Shown here: piece after piece, positions 1 to 10,226 of the stretch
Layout of the letters: each line of letters opens with the position of its first letter
How positions within the stretch are numbered: the stretch's first letter is position 1
Assembly: GCA_964036045.1 (NCBI GenBank)
Contig: OZ038381.1
Coordinates: forward strand, 101,437,367 to 101,501,366
Direction: 5' to 3'
DNA length: 64,000 nucleotides
Origin: Eutreptiella sp. 'Long Island Sound 2002'
Taxonomy: Eukaryota > Euglenozoa > Euglenophyceae > Eutreptiales > Eutreptiaceae
The notes under the pieces: model-generated
Told to the model about the DNA's origin: nothing
The model's input: the letters and a program-made list of their open reading frames with translations, nothing else
The model's database searches: none
Program-made: the position numbers and the translations under genes

Positions 1-342
1 GGCCTGGGCTTCCTTAGCGGCCAAGGAATCATGATCAGGGGCATCCTCAGAAGGAGGTAAGGATGATACGACAGACAAGAGGGCAGCCGCCATCGGATCC
101 CTCCCTTCGAGGCTTCTGAGGCGTTCCTGGGTTAACACAGGCGCCTCAGGGGCTTCTCTCATATATTTTTCTTCCGCCCCTCTTGCTTGGTGCTCTTCGC
201 GCCAGCCAGTAGTGTCCACAACGACTGTATCATCTCTTCCGCTCAGGGACAATCTCCTGGAAGGTCCTGCTACAGGCCCCGCCGTTGGCTGGGACCTGAT
301 TGGCAGGGTCTTGGCGCACAGTGTAACTGATGGACGTGACAT
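1..342 (-). CDS. Partial hypothetical protein (N-terminal 114 codons, runs off left edge)
   Basis: An ATG at 342-340 on the minus strand opens a frame that stays open for 114 codons to the window edge, so the C-terminus lies outside. The product is hydrophilic: a Ser/Arg/Pro-rich start (MSRPSVTLC), then an acidic helical stretch around residues 55-95 with the segment LTQERLRSLEGRDPMAAALL, then an acidic linker. There is no signal peptide, membrane span or recognised motif. It could be the first exon of a host gene or the N-terminus of a retroelement gag. No neighbouring gene helps to decide. The frame is convincing by composition, and the function is unknown. Confidence 0.5.
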   Translation of the reverse strand, partial: MSRPSVTLCAKTLPIRSQPTAGPVAGPSRRLSLSGRDDTVVVDTTGWREEHQARGAEEKYMREAPEAPVLTQERLRSLEGRDPMAAALLSVVSSLPPSEDAPDHDSLAAKEAQA

Positions 343-1379
343 TGCTCAATACGCTGTGCATTTCTTGTGCTTCAGCTTGGCGAGGGTGTAAGCCTCTGCT
401 ACCAGAAAGAGTTTCTGATGTCCCTTGCTTGTTGTTGATATTGAAAACCTTGATTGCTTTTCAAAGGATGTTTCCCCAAAACTGCAAAAAGGTAAAGTCC
501 ACGAACAAGGAACACCACAAACAGGATCAAAGTCAGAATTGTGATAGTATTCTTCCAAATCAAAGCCTTGTAAGCAACGAGGGGCTGCATATAGACAAAT
601 GAGGAATCAACTATGCAACTCAAATGGCTTTATAAACAAGACAAATCATTTCATGTGAAACCTGGCATAACTCAGCCCTCCAAGATTGCACCAAGCACTT
701 CGTGTGCACTTTCTTGGATGAAATGGAGTTGGTTAGGAATCTGGGGCATAGGAGTTAGGCCAGACACAGAACATGACTTGGCCAAGCAACTGATTTCAGA
801 AACAGTTACAATCTGGAACCACAATAAGTAGTAGTATCATTTGAGTATAGGGGTCCTGAGGTGGGAGACCACTAGGCTTAACCTACAAGGCCCAAGGCAT
901 GGAGTGCCTACGTTCTTTCGGTATAACCTCCATGAGGGATGATACCTCCGCTCCTTTGAGTGGTAGGGGTGAAATTCATGGGGGAGCTAGGGTTTTAACC
1001 CTACTTTCTGAGAAAGTGTACTTAAAGCTTCATAAGAGAAACAAAAATGTTTAAGTGGTAGTCTCAGCACTTCCTTAGGCAAAAAGAGGGTCTGTAGCCT
1101 GGATCAAGTACCCTAAGAAAGACATGGTAGTGACCTTTTCCTACTCCGACCCCAGCCCCAAGAGCAACCGGACCGGACGAGGCGCGGCGCACCAATGCGG
1201 GGCCACGAGGCACGCCAGAGAGGCACACCGCCGGCCACAACCAAGGCACACGGACAGGTGCCAAGCAACAACGGTCACCAGGGGCCGCAAACTCAGACGG
1301 CGCGCACAACCCGCAACCAACCACAGTACGGGAACTGGTGCCAGGCAGCAGCCAACCCACACACCACAAACTCCAATCA
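343..1379. other. Intergenic stretch without a supported gene
   Basis: AT-richer sequence upstream of the partial minus-strand gene. One minus-strand frame at 623-399 (74 codons) has a hydrophobic segment (TITILTLILFVVFLVRGLYL) that could span a membrane, but nothing else supports it as a gene. No repeat array or RNA gene is seen. Confidence 0.4.
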
Positions 1380-3091
1380 GGAACGACGGGGTACAGGCGG
1401 AGCGCGCACACAGACACACACACCGCAACACCCCAGCCAGGAATGGCGGGGCGCAGCTGAGGACCGAGCCCAAACACACACACCCACACCGCACACCCCG
1501 GCCAGAAGCGGCGGGGTACAGGCGGAGCGAACACACCAAAACACACAACGCAACATCCCAGCCTGGAATGGCGAGGCGCAGCCGAAACCCGAGCCCAAGC
1601 ACACACACCCACGCCGCACAGCCCAGCCAGAATTGGCGGGTTATAGGCGGAGCGCGCACAGAAACACACACACACCCCAACACCCCAGCCAGGATTGGCG
1701 GGGCGCAGCCCAAGCACACGCCCCCAAACCGCACACCCCAACCAGGATTGTTGGGGTACAGGCAGAGCAAAAACACCAAAACACACAACCCAACACCCCT
1801 GCCAGGAACGGCGAGGCGCAGCCGAGACCCGAACACAAGCAAACACAGCCACACCGCACACCCGAGCCAGGAGTAACGGGGTACAGGCGGAGCGTACACA
1901 ACAAAACACACAGCCCGACACCCCAGCCAGGATTGGCGGGGCGCAGCCGAAACCCGAGCCCAAGCACACACATCCACACCGCTCACCCCAGCCAGGAGTG
2001 GCGCGGTACATGCGGAGCGCACACACCAAAACACACAACCCAACACCGCTACCAGGACTGGCGGGGCGCAGCCGAAACCCGAGCCCACACACCCACACCC
2101 ACACCGCACACCCCAGCCAGGATTGGCGGTGTACAGGCAGAGTGCGCAAACAAATACACACACAAATACCAACACCCCAGCCAGATATGGCGGGGCGCCA
2201 CCGAAGTCCGGGCCCAAGCACACACACCCACACCGCAAGACCCAGTCAGGATTCGCGGGGTACAGGCGGAGCGCAGACACCAAAACACACAGCCCAACAC
2301 CCCAGCCAGGATTGGCGGGGCGCAGCTGAAACCCGAGCCCAAGCACACACACCCAGAAAGCACACCCAAGCCAGGATTGGCGGACTACAGACGGAGAACA
2401 GACACTGAAACACACAGCCTAACACCCCGCCCAGGACTGGCGGGGCGCAGTCAAAACCGGAACCGGAGCACACACACCCACACCGCACACTCGAGCCAGC
2501 AATGGCAGAGTACAGGCGGAGGGCACACAAAAACACACACGCTCCAAAACCCCAGCCAGGAATGGCGGGGCGCAGCCGCAACCTGAGCCCAAGCACCCAC
2601 ACCCACACCGCACACCCCAGCCAGGATTGGCGGGGTACAGACCGAGCGCAGACACCCAAACACACAGCCCACAACCCCAGCAAGGACTGGCGGGGCGCAG
2701 CCGAAACCCAAACGCAAGCACACACACCCACACCGCACACCCGAGCCAGGAATGGCGGGGTACAGGCGAAACGTGCGCACAAACACACACGCCCCAAAAC
2801 CCCAACCAGGAGTTGCGGGGCGCAGCGGCAACCCGGGCTCAAGCACACAAACCCACACCGCACACCCCAGGCCAGGATAGGCGGGGTACAGGCGGAGCGC
2901 ACACACCAAAGCACACAACCCAAGACACCAGCCAGGAATGGCGGGGCGCAGCAGGAACCTGAGCCCAAGCACCAACATCCACAGCGCACACCTCAGCCAG
3001 GACTGGCGGGGTCCAGACGGAGCGCACACACCAAAACATACAACCACACACCCCAGCCAGGAATGGCGGGGTGCAGCCGAAACCCGAACCC
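1380..3091 (+). repeat. Minisatellite of alternating 64- and 60-bp units, each carrying a GCCAnnnnTGGC hairpin core
   Basis: About 27 units. Two unit types alternate. Type A (~64 bp) continues after the core as GGGGCGCAGCCGAAACCCG and ends in an AC-rich tract. Type B (~60 bp) continues as GGGGTACAGGCGGAGCG. Together they form a ~124-bp higher-order dimer. Each unit starts with CCCC-A-GCCA-GGAN-TGGC-GGGG or a variant, able to fold into a short stem. Long open frames exist on both strands only because the repeat lacks stops. The array is cut at 3091 by the DNA transposon and continues at 7855. Confidence 0.9.
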
Positions 3092-3124
3092 CCGCACGCC
3101 CATTTGGTCCCTAGTTTCATCTTA
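3092..3124 (+). repeat. Left terminal inverted repeat of the DNA transposon
   Basis: Starts CCGCACGCCCATTTGG and ends TTTCATCTTA. It matches the reverse complement of 7822-7854 at 30 of 33 positions, and all three differences are transitions. The inner end is half of the palindrome that recurs inside the element. Confidence 0.88.
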
Positions 3125-3190
3125 AGAAATTTATCTTCTTAAGATGAAAAATTCATCTTAAGATGAAACATAAGAAGAAAAGTAAGAAGA
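3113..3190 (+). repeat. Subterminal cluster of TTCATCTTAAGATGAA palindromes (left end)
   Basis: Contains a perfect 16-bp palindrome TTCATCTTAAGATGAA and several half-sites (TTCATCTTAAG, CTTCTTAAGATGAA). It continues the terminal repeat inward. Such clusters can be transposase binding sites, and here the same motif also fills the introns. Confidence 0.8.
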
Positions 3191-4137
3191 ATAATCTGCT
3201 GAACTTTTTTGGGGTCCAGCTTTTTGCCTACACCTTGTTGTAGTTTTACAGTTCTTGGGACTCTTTGCACCTTTGCAGTTGTAATCATTTACATTTATCA
3301 TTGCAGCTATTAAGTTGATGGATTGCTTGATTAATCATTAGGATTTGCCCAAATGGTAAATCCACCCCCTATTGTTGTGCACATCCGCCTTTTGCTTGCC
3401 TGTTTTTTTCAGAGCGATGGAAACCGCAATTCAACAACTACAAACAGCAATCAGGAAGATAACACATCAATACTCAGCTTATGGTGACGATGCTGCCACG
3501 TTACTAGCGGCTTTCTTTGATGGTTCTACACTTGGTCGCTCCCTATTCCACCAAATCAACAAGAAAATGCAACTCACGACAAGAATTGTTGAGCTGCACG
3601 ATTTCACAAAAAACTGGTGTAGTCCTATACAAGCTGTGTGCTTGATTGTGGCACTTGGCGTCTCCCGGGCAAAATACAGGCACCTCCTGTTCTTTGGAAG
3701 TGCCAAGCAGCAGACCTACTTCAATGCCACCCAGGTTCCTGTTCCCAGTTTGTTCCCGGGTCGAGGGACTGTGGAGGACACATGGAAAAGTCTCACAAGC
3801 CTTTGTACATTGGAGTCACCTACATGGTACAACAACACCGTCTCAATTTCCTGGCCACTCAAAGAATGGTTGCAATATGTGCAGTCCCAGGATGCTATCT
3901 GTGACACTGTTGCAGACCCGCAGGATGGTATCACATTGATTATCCGAGGCGATGGTTATCTGGTTGCGGGATGTAGTTGGACGCAGTTAAATGTGTCGAT
4001 CATGGACCATGGTCGCCATGCAAGGACAACCAGCCACATGTGGGTGATTTCACTGGCCTATGCAAGCGACAAGGACATGGAGGACCTGAAGATTCTTTGA
4101 GAAAACCAATGTGGAGTTGTGCTGCGCTGCATTCTTC

Positions 4138-4232
4138 GTGATATTTCATCGTAAGATGTATATTCCATCGTAAGATGAATTTTTCATCGTAAGAAGAAAA
4201 TTTAAGAAGAAAAAATTCTCTGTTCCCTGCAG
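4138..4232 (+). other. Intron 1 with palindromic ATCGTAAGAT motifs
   Basis: Starts GTGATA, ends TTCCCTGCAG, 95 bp, phase 0. It contains three consecutive copies of TTCATCGTAAGATGAA-like sites plus AAGAAGAAA tracts, filling most of the intron. Confidence 0.65.
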
Positions 4233-5266
4233 GCCATTCAGCGAATCTTGACGACTGGTTGCATTTCTCTGCAGTGTGGCATGGTGCCGGGTACCTGCAA
4301 GTTTGGTGGCGACCTACCGTTTCTCTGTGGTATCCTCGGACTCATTACAACTGGGATGGTTCCTTCCCCGTTGTCCTATGGTATTTGGTCTGATCTGCAC
4401 CAAGAATTCATTGGGTGAAAAAGGCAGAGAACACCTGAGGAGGACGCACAATGCAGAGGCAAACTGCCTGTTGTACAGGCTGGAAAAGGACTCAAATATG
4501 AACCCATGTTTGACACTGATAGATCATCATTTTTCCCTTGTATTCTACACATCATGATGATCTGTGGTACGCTGATCTTATCCTTTACACGCAAGGTTGC
4601 ACTGGACTTGCCCAACGACAGGGTGCGGCTGCTGAAAGCGACGTTCAAGGCTGCCAACATCCGATGGAGAGGGTTGCACAAGGCGTCTGCACCAGATGGC
4701 CAGGAAGTCCAGCGTCTGCTTTCTGCTTGTGATACAGTGGCACACGTGATGAGCATTCACAGATCTGCAGCAGATGAGGCTGTGCGGCAGCTGGGTGAAG
4801 TACTGCGCCAACTGTATCACTCTGGGCCCCCCGTTGACGGCGTGGAAGATCGGGTGGAGCTAGCGGCACGCAACTTCCAGTTGCATTGTGTTCCCCATTC
4901 CAAATCGTCGTATCTGTACATCCTCATCAATGACATGAAAACCATCATCAGCGAATGTCGCAACTTGGGAGTCGGGCTGGCGATGTTTTCAAACGACCTG
5001 ACAGAAACCATAAATGCAATTATGAAGGGAATATACCTCCAGCACAGCAGCAGAGGGGGTCGTTCTGCAACAGAATATGGATTGGGCGAAGCCTTTGCAC
5101 TAAGACAGACCATTCTGCATGTTTTTCTATTGAATCATGCACATCTGGAAGCCCATGGCGTGCCACGACCCTGCACATCACGTCTGGCATCACTGGATCG
5201 CTCAATACAGAAGCCAAAATGGACCAAGATTTCAACGATCTTCTGGAGTTCAAGAAGTGGAAAGAG

Positions 5267-5484
5267 GTATGCTGTGAAAATAATGATGATTCTAACAATA
5301 ATAATAATAACAATAATTTTTTCAAAAAACAATGTTGAAGTTTTTTTCGTCGGGAAAATTCATCTTAAAATTTCTTCTTAAGACGAAAATATTCATCGTA
5401 AGAAGAAAAATTCGTCGTACGAAGAAAAATTTCTGAAAAAACAGAAAAAATTGCAAAACCGGAAAAAAAATGTATTTTTTGCAG
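5267..5484 (+). other. Intron 2 with AAT microsatellite and palindromic motifs
   Basis: Starts GTATGC, ends TTTTTTGCAG, 218 bp. It holds an AAT/AAC-rich run near 5282-5320 and, at 5358-5431, the same motif family as TTCATCTTAAAAT, TTCATCGTAAGAAGAA and TTCGTCGTACGAAGAA. Confidence 0.65.
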
Positions 5485-6313
5485 ACAACGCCATTCCTGC
5501 CACCTCAAGCCCAGAAACAAACTCCGGCAGCCACGGTGACTCCAAGCAAGGAGCTGCCAGCTGCAGATCAATTGGTTCACACACCAACACAATTGGCTCA
5601 GGACCCTGTGCGACAACTTGACCTCAGTGCGACGGATAGCCCACACAGTGCACTTGGCAGCCCCCTTTCTGAAATGTCTGGCTACAAGCTATCTAGTCAT
5701 GAGAAGGTGGTCCTGGAGGAACGCCACGTGAACGCAATGTTATTGGAGTGCCTGGAGGATGATGTTGATATTCCTGGGCCGTCAACACCCATTTACACTG
5801 ACCCTACCATGGTGCACGTGACACTCAATCATGCCTTTGGTCGTTGTCGCAACAAGCTTACGAAGCAGCACCAGAGCATGAGCCTGGATGCCTGGGTTAC
5901 AGCAAATCAGCTGGCTGGCCAACAACCTTTTGGTGTCGCATTGACTGAAAAGCAGAGAAATAATCCACCCGTCAGCCTCCAGTGCCTCCAACCGCCCTGC
6001 TAAAATTATTGGGAGTCATCTGGAAATTACATGGAGTTCTTGAGCTTGGTGCTGAAGCGGGGGAATGGATGCTATGGTTTTCCAGCACCCCTCACCTGAC
6101 ATTTGGAATATTCCTATCCCTGAGGGCAAGCAGAAGGGGAGACCCCCAGTAACATCTGCGCCACCACCTGCTATGAGATTGACATCTGCACCATTACAAG
6201 AACCAAGTGCGCCTCCATCACCAGTAGCAGCAGCACCAAATTGGAGCGCGACGTTGATGGCAGCCGTGACTGCTGGACTCCAGGAGAATGCGACAAAGCA
6301 GCGCTAATATGAG

Positions 6314-6464
6314 GTAGGCAGCCTGTGAAGAGGTGCGCGCGCAAGGTGCGACGATTCATCTTGAAAATTCATCGTAAGACGAATAATTCATGGTACGAAG
6401 AAAGCAATTCGTCGTACGATGAAACGGTACGAAAAATGTCGTTCTTTCATTGGTCTTTCCTCAG
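6314..6464 (+). other. Intron 3 with TTCGTCGTACGATGAA palindrome
   Basis: Starts GTAGGC, ends CTTTCCTCAG, 151 bp, phase 0. Four tandem versions of the motif (TTCATCTTGAA, TTCATCGTAAGACGAA, TTCATGGTACGAAGAA, TTCGTCGTACGATGAA) lie at 6354-6422. The in-frame TAA just upstream (6305) suggests decay of exon 3. Confidence 0.65.
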
Positions 6465-7567
6465 GTTGAAGCTGTTGAGCGCTCAGCTGTAGGAGTTCGA
6501 TTTGTTGTGAGCAATATTGGTACTGACCTTGGGGTTCAGCATGTTCTCACTGCAGCAGGCATCCTAAATTCACTGAGTTGTGCACCCGCTCGAACATTGG
6601 GGATGCTACAAGCATTGGAGACCGATGAGAACGCAGCAACAGCAATGCAGCATGAGCAGAAAAAGGCTGTTCACTGGGAGCCCTGGCAGAGCCCAGTGAA
6701 AACGGTAACAACAACCGTGATAATTGCAAAGCCCATTTATGCCAATGATATGCGAACACTGCTTGCCCTCCAGGAACAAGCCACAAGGACGGGCACACCA
6801 AAGAGTAATGCAAAAAGTAATGAAAAAAGCGAACCGACAAAAGCAGCACCACCAGCCACCAGAAAACGCAAGTGGGAATCTGAGTCTGAAAACGAGGAGT
6901 CGGAAGAACCTGAGGAGGATGAAGGTGAAGACGAGGAAGAGGAAGATGACAGTGATGCCAGCGATGAAGGCGTCACCCAAACAACTCCAGCCAAAGGGAT
7001 GAAGTGGTCGTATGTCCCATACCAGGCGGAGGCCACTGACGAATGGAAGGTAGCACCAGGGATCGCTCGTTAATTTTTTGAGCCTAGAGGAACGAAAGTA
7101 TCTGACGAACTAGTGGCTGAAGCGGAGCGGACTAAGAGCACTATCAATTGGCTTCCTGACGATGCGATCGACAAGAGCTTGAACGTGGAAGGTCAATACC
7201 TGGCTGCTCGCATCGCGCTTCCCACTCCCAAAGAAGCCGAGCTTTACTGCGAGGGCATGACGCTGGCACTGGAGAAGCGCAAGATGAAGGAAAAGCAGCA
7301 GAAGGAGTGCGAAGCCCGCAAGGCACGCAAGGCAGAAGCTGCTGCAGAACCAGCTGCACCACCAGCACCAGCTGCAGATCAAGAAAAGCCCGAGGAACAA
7401 ACAGGTAAGGTGTCAGAAGGTGCAGGTGCGAGTGGTGCAGCGCCTGACGGTGCAGAGGGCAACTGAACGTATCTATTTTGATTGCCATTGAGTGTTGGAA
7501 GCGACTGTTACGACTTTCACTGTTACTGTGTCAGATTTTGGTGCGGATGTTTGCATGTCGCTTCTAT

Positions 7568-7635
7568 CGCGCTAAATTCATTGTAAACTTTCATCGTACG
7601 ACGAAGTTATTCTTCGTACGACGAATTTTCTGTGA
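7568..7635 (+). repeat. Palindrome cluster near the right end of the DNA transposon
   Basis: TTCATCGTACGACGAA followed by TTCTTCGTACGACGAA, downstream of the gene stop at 7466. It mirrors the left subterminal cluster. No further gene lies between 7467 and the right terminal repeat. Confidence 0.75.
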
Positions 7636-7821
7636 AAAAACTTTCCGTGCAAAAAATTGCGGCGACAGGCAGAAACAGCGGCACACACGCGCACGGCATC
7701 TGCAGCAAGCACCCAACCACAGATTTGGAACCAATATGACCGAAAAAATGAAGGCATAATGAATAAGATTTAATTTCAAGATTTTCGTTCTAAACATTTT
7801 AAGATTAATATTGAGTTCTGG

Positions 7822-7854
7822 TAAGATGAGACTAGGGACCAAGTGGGCGCGCGG
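7822..7854 (-). repeat. Right terminal inverted repeat of the DNA transposon
   Basis: Reads TAAGATGAGACTAGGGACC and continues to the outer end CGCGCGG. It is the inverted partner of 3092-3124. Confidence 0.88.
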
Positions 7855-8125
7855 GGACCCAAGCACACACATCCGCACCGCACACCCCGACCAGGAATGG
7901 TGTGGTACAGGCGGAGGGCGCACACAAACACACACGCCCCAAACCTTCAGCCAGGATTGGCGGGGTGCAAGCCAAAACCCAAGCCCAACCTCACACACCA
8001 CAAACACCAGCAACGAAGGGTTGGGCGAAGCCCAAACCGGTACCCAAGCACACACACCCAAGACCCCAGCCAGGATTGGCGGAGTTACCGCGAAACCCAG
8101 ACCCAAACACAAGCGCCACACAACA
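7855..8125 (+). repeat. Continuation of the 64/60-bp minisatellite after the transposon
   Basis: Resumes mid-unit at GGACCCAAGCACAC and runs through four further units of both types with cores such as GACCAGGAATGGTG and AGCCAGGATTGGCG. The interrupted unit is the same type (A) on both sides, which shows a single array was split. Confidence 0.85.
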
Positions 8126-9785
8126 GTAGGAAATCCAGTGTCCATAGGCCGGGCACTGAGGCAGCCCGTGCCATGCAGGTGACCCGGCGGAATGAGATCC
8201 GGAGACCGGGGGTAAGGCTGCATCCTAAGGCCTGCGCTGCTTCCGGACTCCAGGCGGAGCGTGCGACACCCAAGCACCTTGGAACCCCAGTACCAAGAAC
8301 ATGCATGCATGCCTTGGGAACAGGATACGCCAGGAAGTCCAGTGAACCTGTAAGGTTCCGCCCAAAGGAGGGGACGTGCGCAAGCACGGTGCAACACCCT
8401 CTGGGCGTGACAAGTACATCAGGCTGGCGGCGATCAGGCCTCCCGATGTTGCCCGGGGGCTGCTTTGTTGGGGGCCACCAGTCAGGTCTAGCGGGATGTA
8501 AGTCGCCTCCCCTCTTCACGCGCGGAGCCTCTTCCTGTCCGTCACAGCCGCAACGCCAGCGGCAACCATGGGGCGCCCCTCCACCACCGAGTGCACCTAC
8601 CTACCTACCTTCAGTTCATCCCACACGGTCAGGGGCATAGGAAAGAGGAAGAGCAGGGGCAATCGCACCGATGTCCAGGCCTTGAAGACAAATGGCTTGT
8701 GCTTTTTCTATGACAAACCGCAGTGCCCTTCTCTAGCATTAGCTACAGAGACGAGGCGCCACGAACTATCAAGACCATCTTCAGTCCTGGTAGGGCAGTG
8801 TTTATCCTAGGTTGCGAATAATTACACCACGCTCCTCCATGGTTGGCTGTGTCTTGAAAACATGCCAGTCCGTCTCCCCCAAGTACTTTGTGAACACATT
8901 GCCTTCAAGATGATGAAACCGTTGGTGATTTCCTGGCCGGCATTCTGGTTACAAGCAGAGGTCCGCAACAACGTGGCCAAGGCACATAGTGAAGGGACGT
9001 TGTTGTGTACCGAGGTTGGATTGCCCCGAAAAGGGTAAGTTGAGTCGTTGCGAGCCGATGGGGAAACAAGGTCTAGAGAACCACCATCAGATACTGACTT
9101 TCAGAAGCAAAGCGGGTTCCCGGATATCGATTCTTTTTCTCTGCGAAGGCGTGTGTGCTCCATACAATGAAGTTGGAACACCGGCCAAGCGGACAAAGCA
9201 ATGAATCTCTGAATGCTTCAAAAGGAGCGCGAAGAGGCACAACGTCAAATGATGATTTGCCAAAGGATGAGGGCCCTTTAAAGGCGGAGTGGGTGGCATA
9301 TGAAAAAAGTCTTACAAACGCGTGCAAGGAAGTTAGCGAGACCCTGGCTAACGACGCTGATTATGCGACTGTTTAATGAGATGCAAAAAGTGGGTAACGC
9401 CATTTAGAGTTGCATGAAGTTGTGGAGGCAAACAAATACCGCAGTGCATTACACAAACCTACACTGATGAGGAGGACTTGCTATCCATGAGTGACACTAG
9501 GTTTGGGAGATTGAACTGGTGGCAGCTGCAACGTATCGGTAAAGCAGCGCTACCAAAGTACGATACGTCCCACACCTATGCCGTCCGTAGCAAACATATG
9601 GGATACTTCTGCTCCGTTGGGTCACAACCAGTCACATGTCTATGCTATCTCTGTGCGATCACGTCCCCTCCTTCATGTTTTGTCACATTCAAGAACGATG
9701 GAGGACGGTTAAGATTCCTACCCAAACCTATCAAACAGCCTCTGTTTCTCAGTGTTTGTTTTTTTCGATTCATGCAGAATTTCTA
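8126..9785. other. Mixed-composition region without a supported gene
   Basis: No long coding-like frame. A GC-rich stretch at 8,150-8,520 has several short inverted repeats (for example around GCATGCATGC at 8,303), and the rest is average composition. A 73-codon plus-strand frame at 9155-9376 is hydrophilic but unsupported. Confidence 0.4.
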
Positions 9786-9804
9786 CCTAGTAAGTAAGTA
9801 AGTT

Positions 9805-9835
<31 letters not shown>

Positions 9836-9850
9836 CAGTAAGTAAGTAAC
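9786..9850 (+). repeat. (AAGT)n microsatellite
   Basis: About 15 tandem AAGT units with two interruptions (TTAGT, TCAGT). Confidence 0.95.
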
Positions 9851-10022
9851 GGTGGCCGCAGCCCCATCTGACTTCCCCTTGTTTGTTTTATATGGCAGCC
9901 GCCTCTGCCGGGAAGGGGAGCTCGCCACCATCAGTTCCCATGGCGTCTCACCTCACAGCCCAGAACTTCTACCAGGTTCCCTTGGGGCATGACCAGTGGT
10001 AGGTTTCCTTCAGCCGCTGCCC

Positions 10023-10226
10023 TCACGGGCGCGGCTTCCGGTCCTCCGTCCAGGAATCCCCTGGTCTTCCCCCCCCAGCGCAGCCTTTAGGGCGCCTGCG
10101 GGCGGGTTTCCTGTGGATAGCCGTCGCCAACAGCGCAGCATTGCTCTCAGCCACATTCAACCACTCCCCATCCCTCAGGAATTGGAGTACCCACTCGGCT
10201 CCCGGATGTACTTGGGTGTCGTCCAT
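10023..10226 (-). CDS. Short coding-like frame, possible 3' piece of a minus-strand gene
   Basis: An ATG-initiated 67-codon frame with balanced composition (DDTQVHPGAEWVLQFLRDGE followed by a basic Arg/Pro-rich tail). It lies at the far end of a 7-kb block in which the minus strand repeatedly shows protein-like segments. The plus strand here also has a plausible frame, so strand choice is uncertain. No domain was recognised. Confidence 0.3.
   Translation of the reverse strand: MDDTQVHPGAEWVLQFLRDGEWLNVAESNAALLATAIHRKPARRRPKGCAGGGRPGDSWTEDRKPRP

Larger units (their letters stand above)
3417..7466 (+). pseudogene. Transposase-like gene of the DNA transposon, four exons, with disabling mutations
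   Basis: Proposed exons are 3417-4137, 4233-5266, 5485-6313 and 6465-7466, about 1,195 codons, with every intron in phase 0. Acceptors are T-rich and end in CAG, and donors are GTGATA, GTATGC and GTAGGC. Exon 1 begins METAIQQLQ and contains IIRGDGYLVAGCSW (Asp codon at 3951). Exon 2 contains KFGGDLPFLCGILGL (Asp codon at 4311), FFPCILHIMM and SNDLTETINAIMKG (Glu codon at 5004). These three acidic residues are candidates for a DDE triad. Exon 4 encodes TRKRKWE, a possible nuclear signal, followed by a long Glu/Asp-rich tail. Breaks are a 1-bp shift near 4093, in-frame TGA at 4416, shifts near 5200, 5960 and 6085, and in-frame TAA at 6305 and 7071. The exon model is inferred by eye. Confidence 0.6.
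3092..7854 (+). mobile_element. Cut-and-paste-type DNA transposon, 4.76 kb, inserted in the 64/60-bp minisatellite
   Basis: The element is bounded by 33-bp terminal inverted repeats with three transition mismatches (3092-3124 and 7822-7854). The left flank stops within a type A repeat unit at ...AAACCCGAACCC, and the right flank resumes in the same unit type at GGACCCAAGCACAC. GAACCC and GGACCC therefore form a likely 6-bp target-site duplication with one difference. Inside is one spliced plus-strand gene with RNase H-fold transposase hallmarks. TTCATCNTANGATGAA-type palindromes sit beside both termini and in every intron. The gene carries nonsense and frameshift changes, so this copy is probably non-autonomous. 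No superfamily was assigned. The features resemble large eukaryotic DDE transposases in general. Confidence 0.85.
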
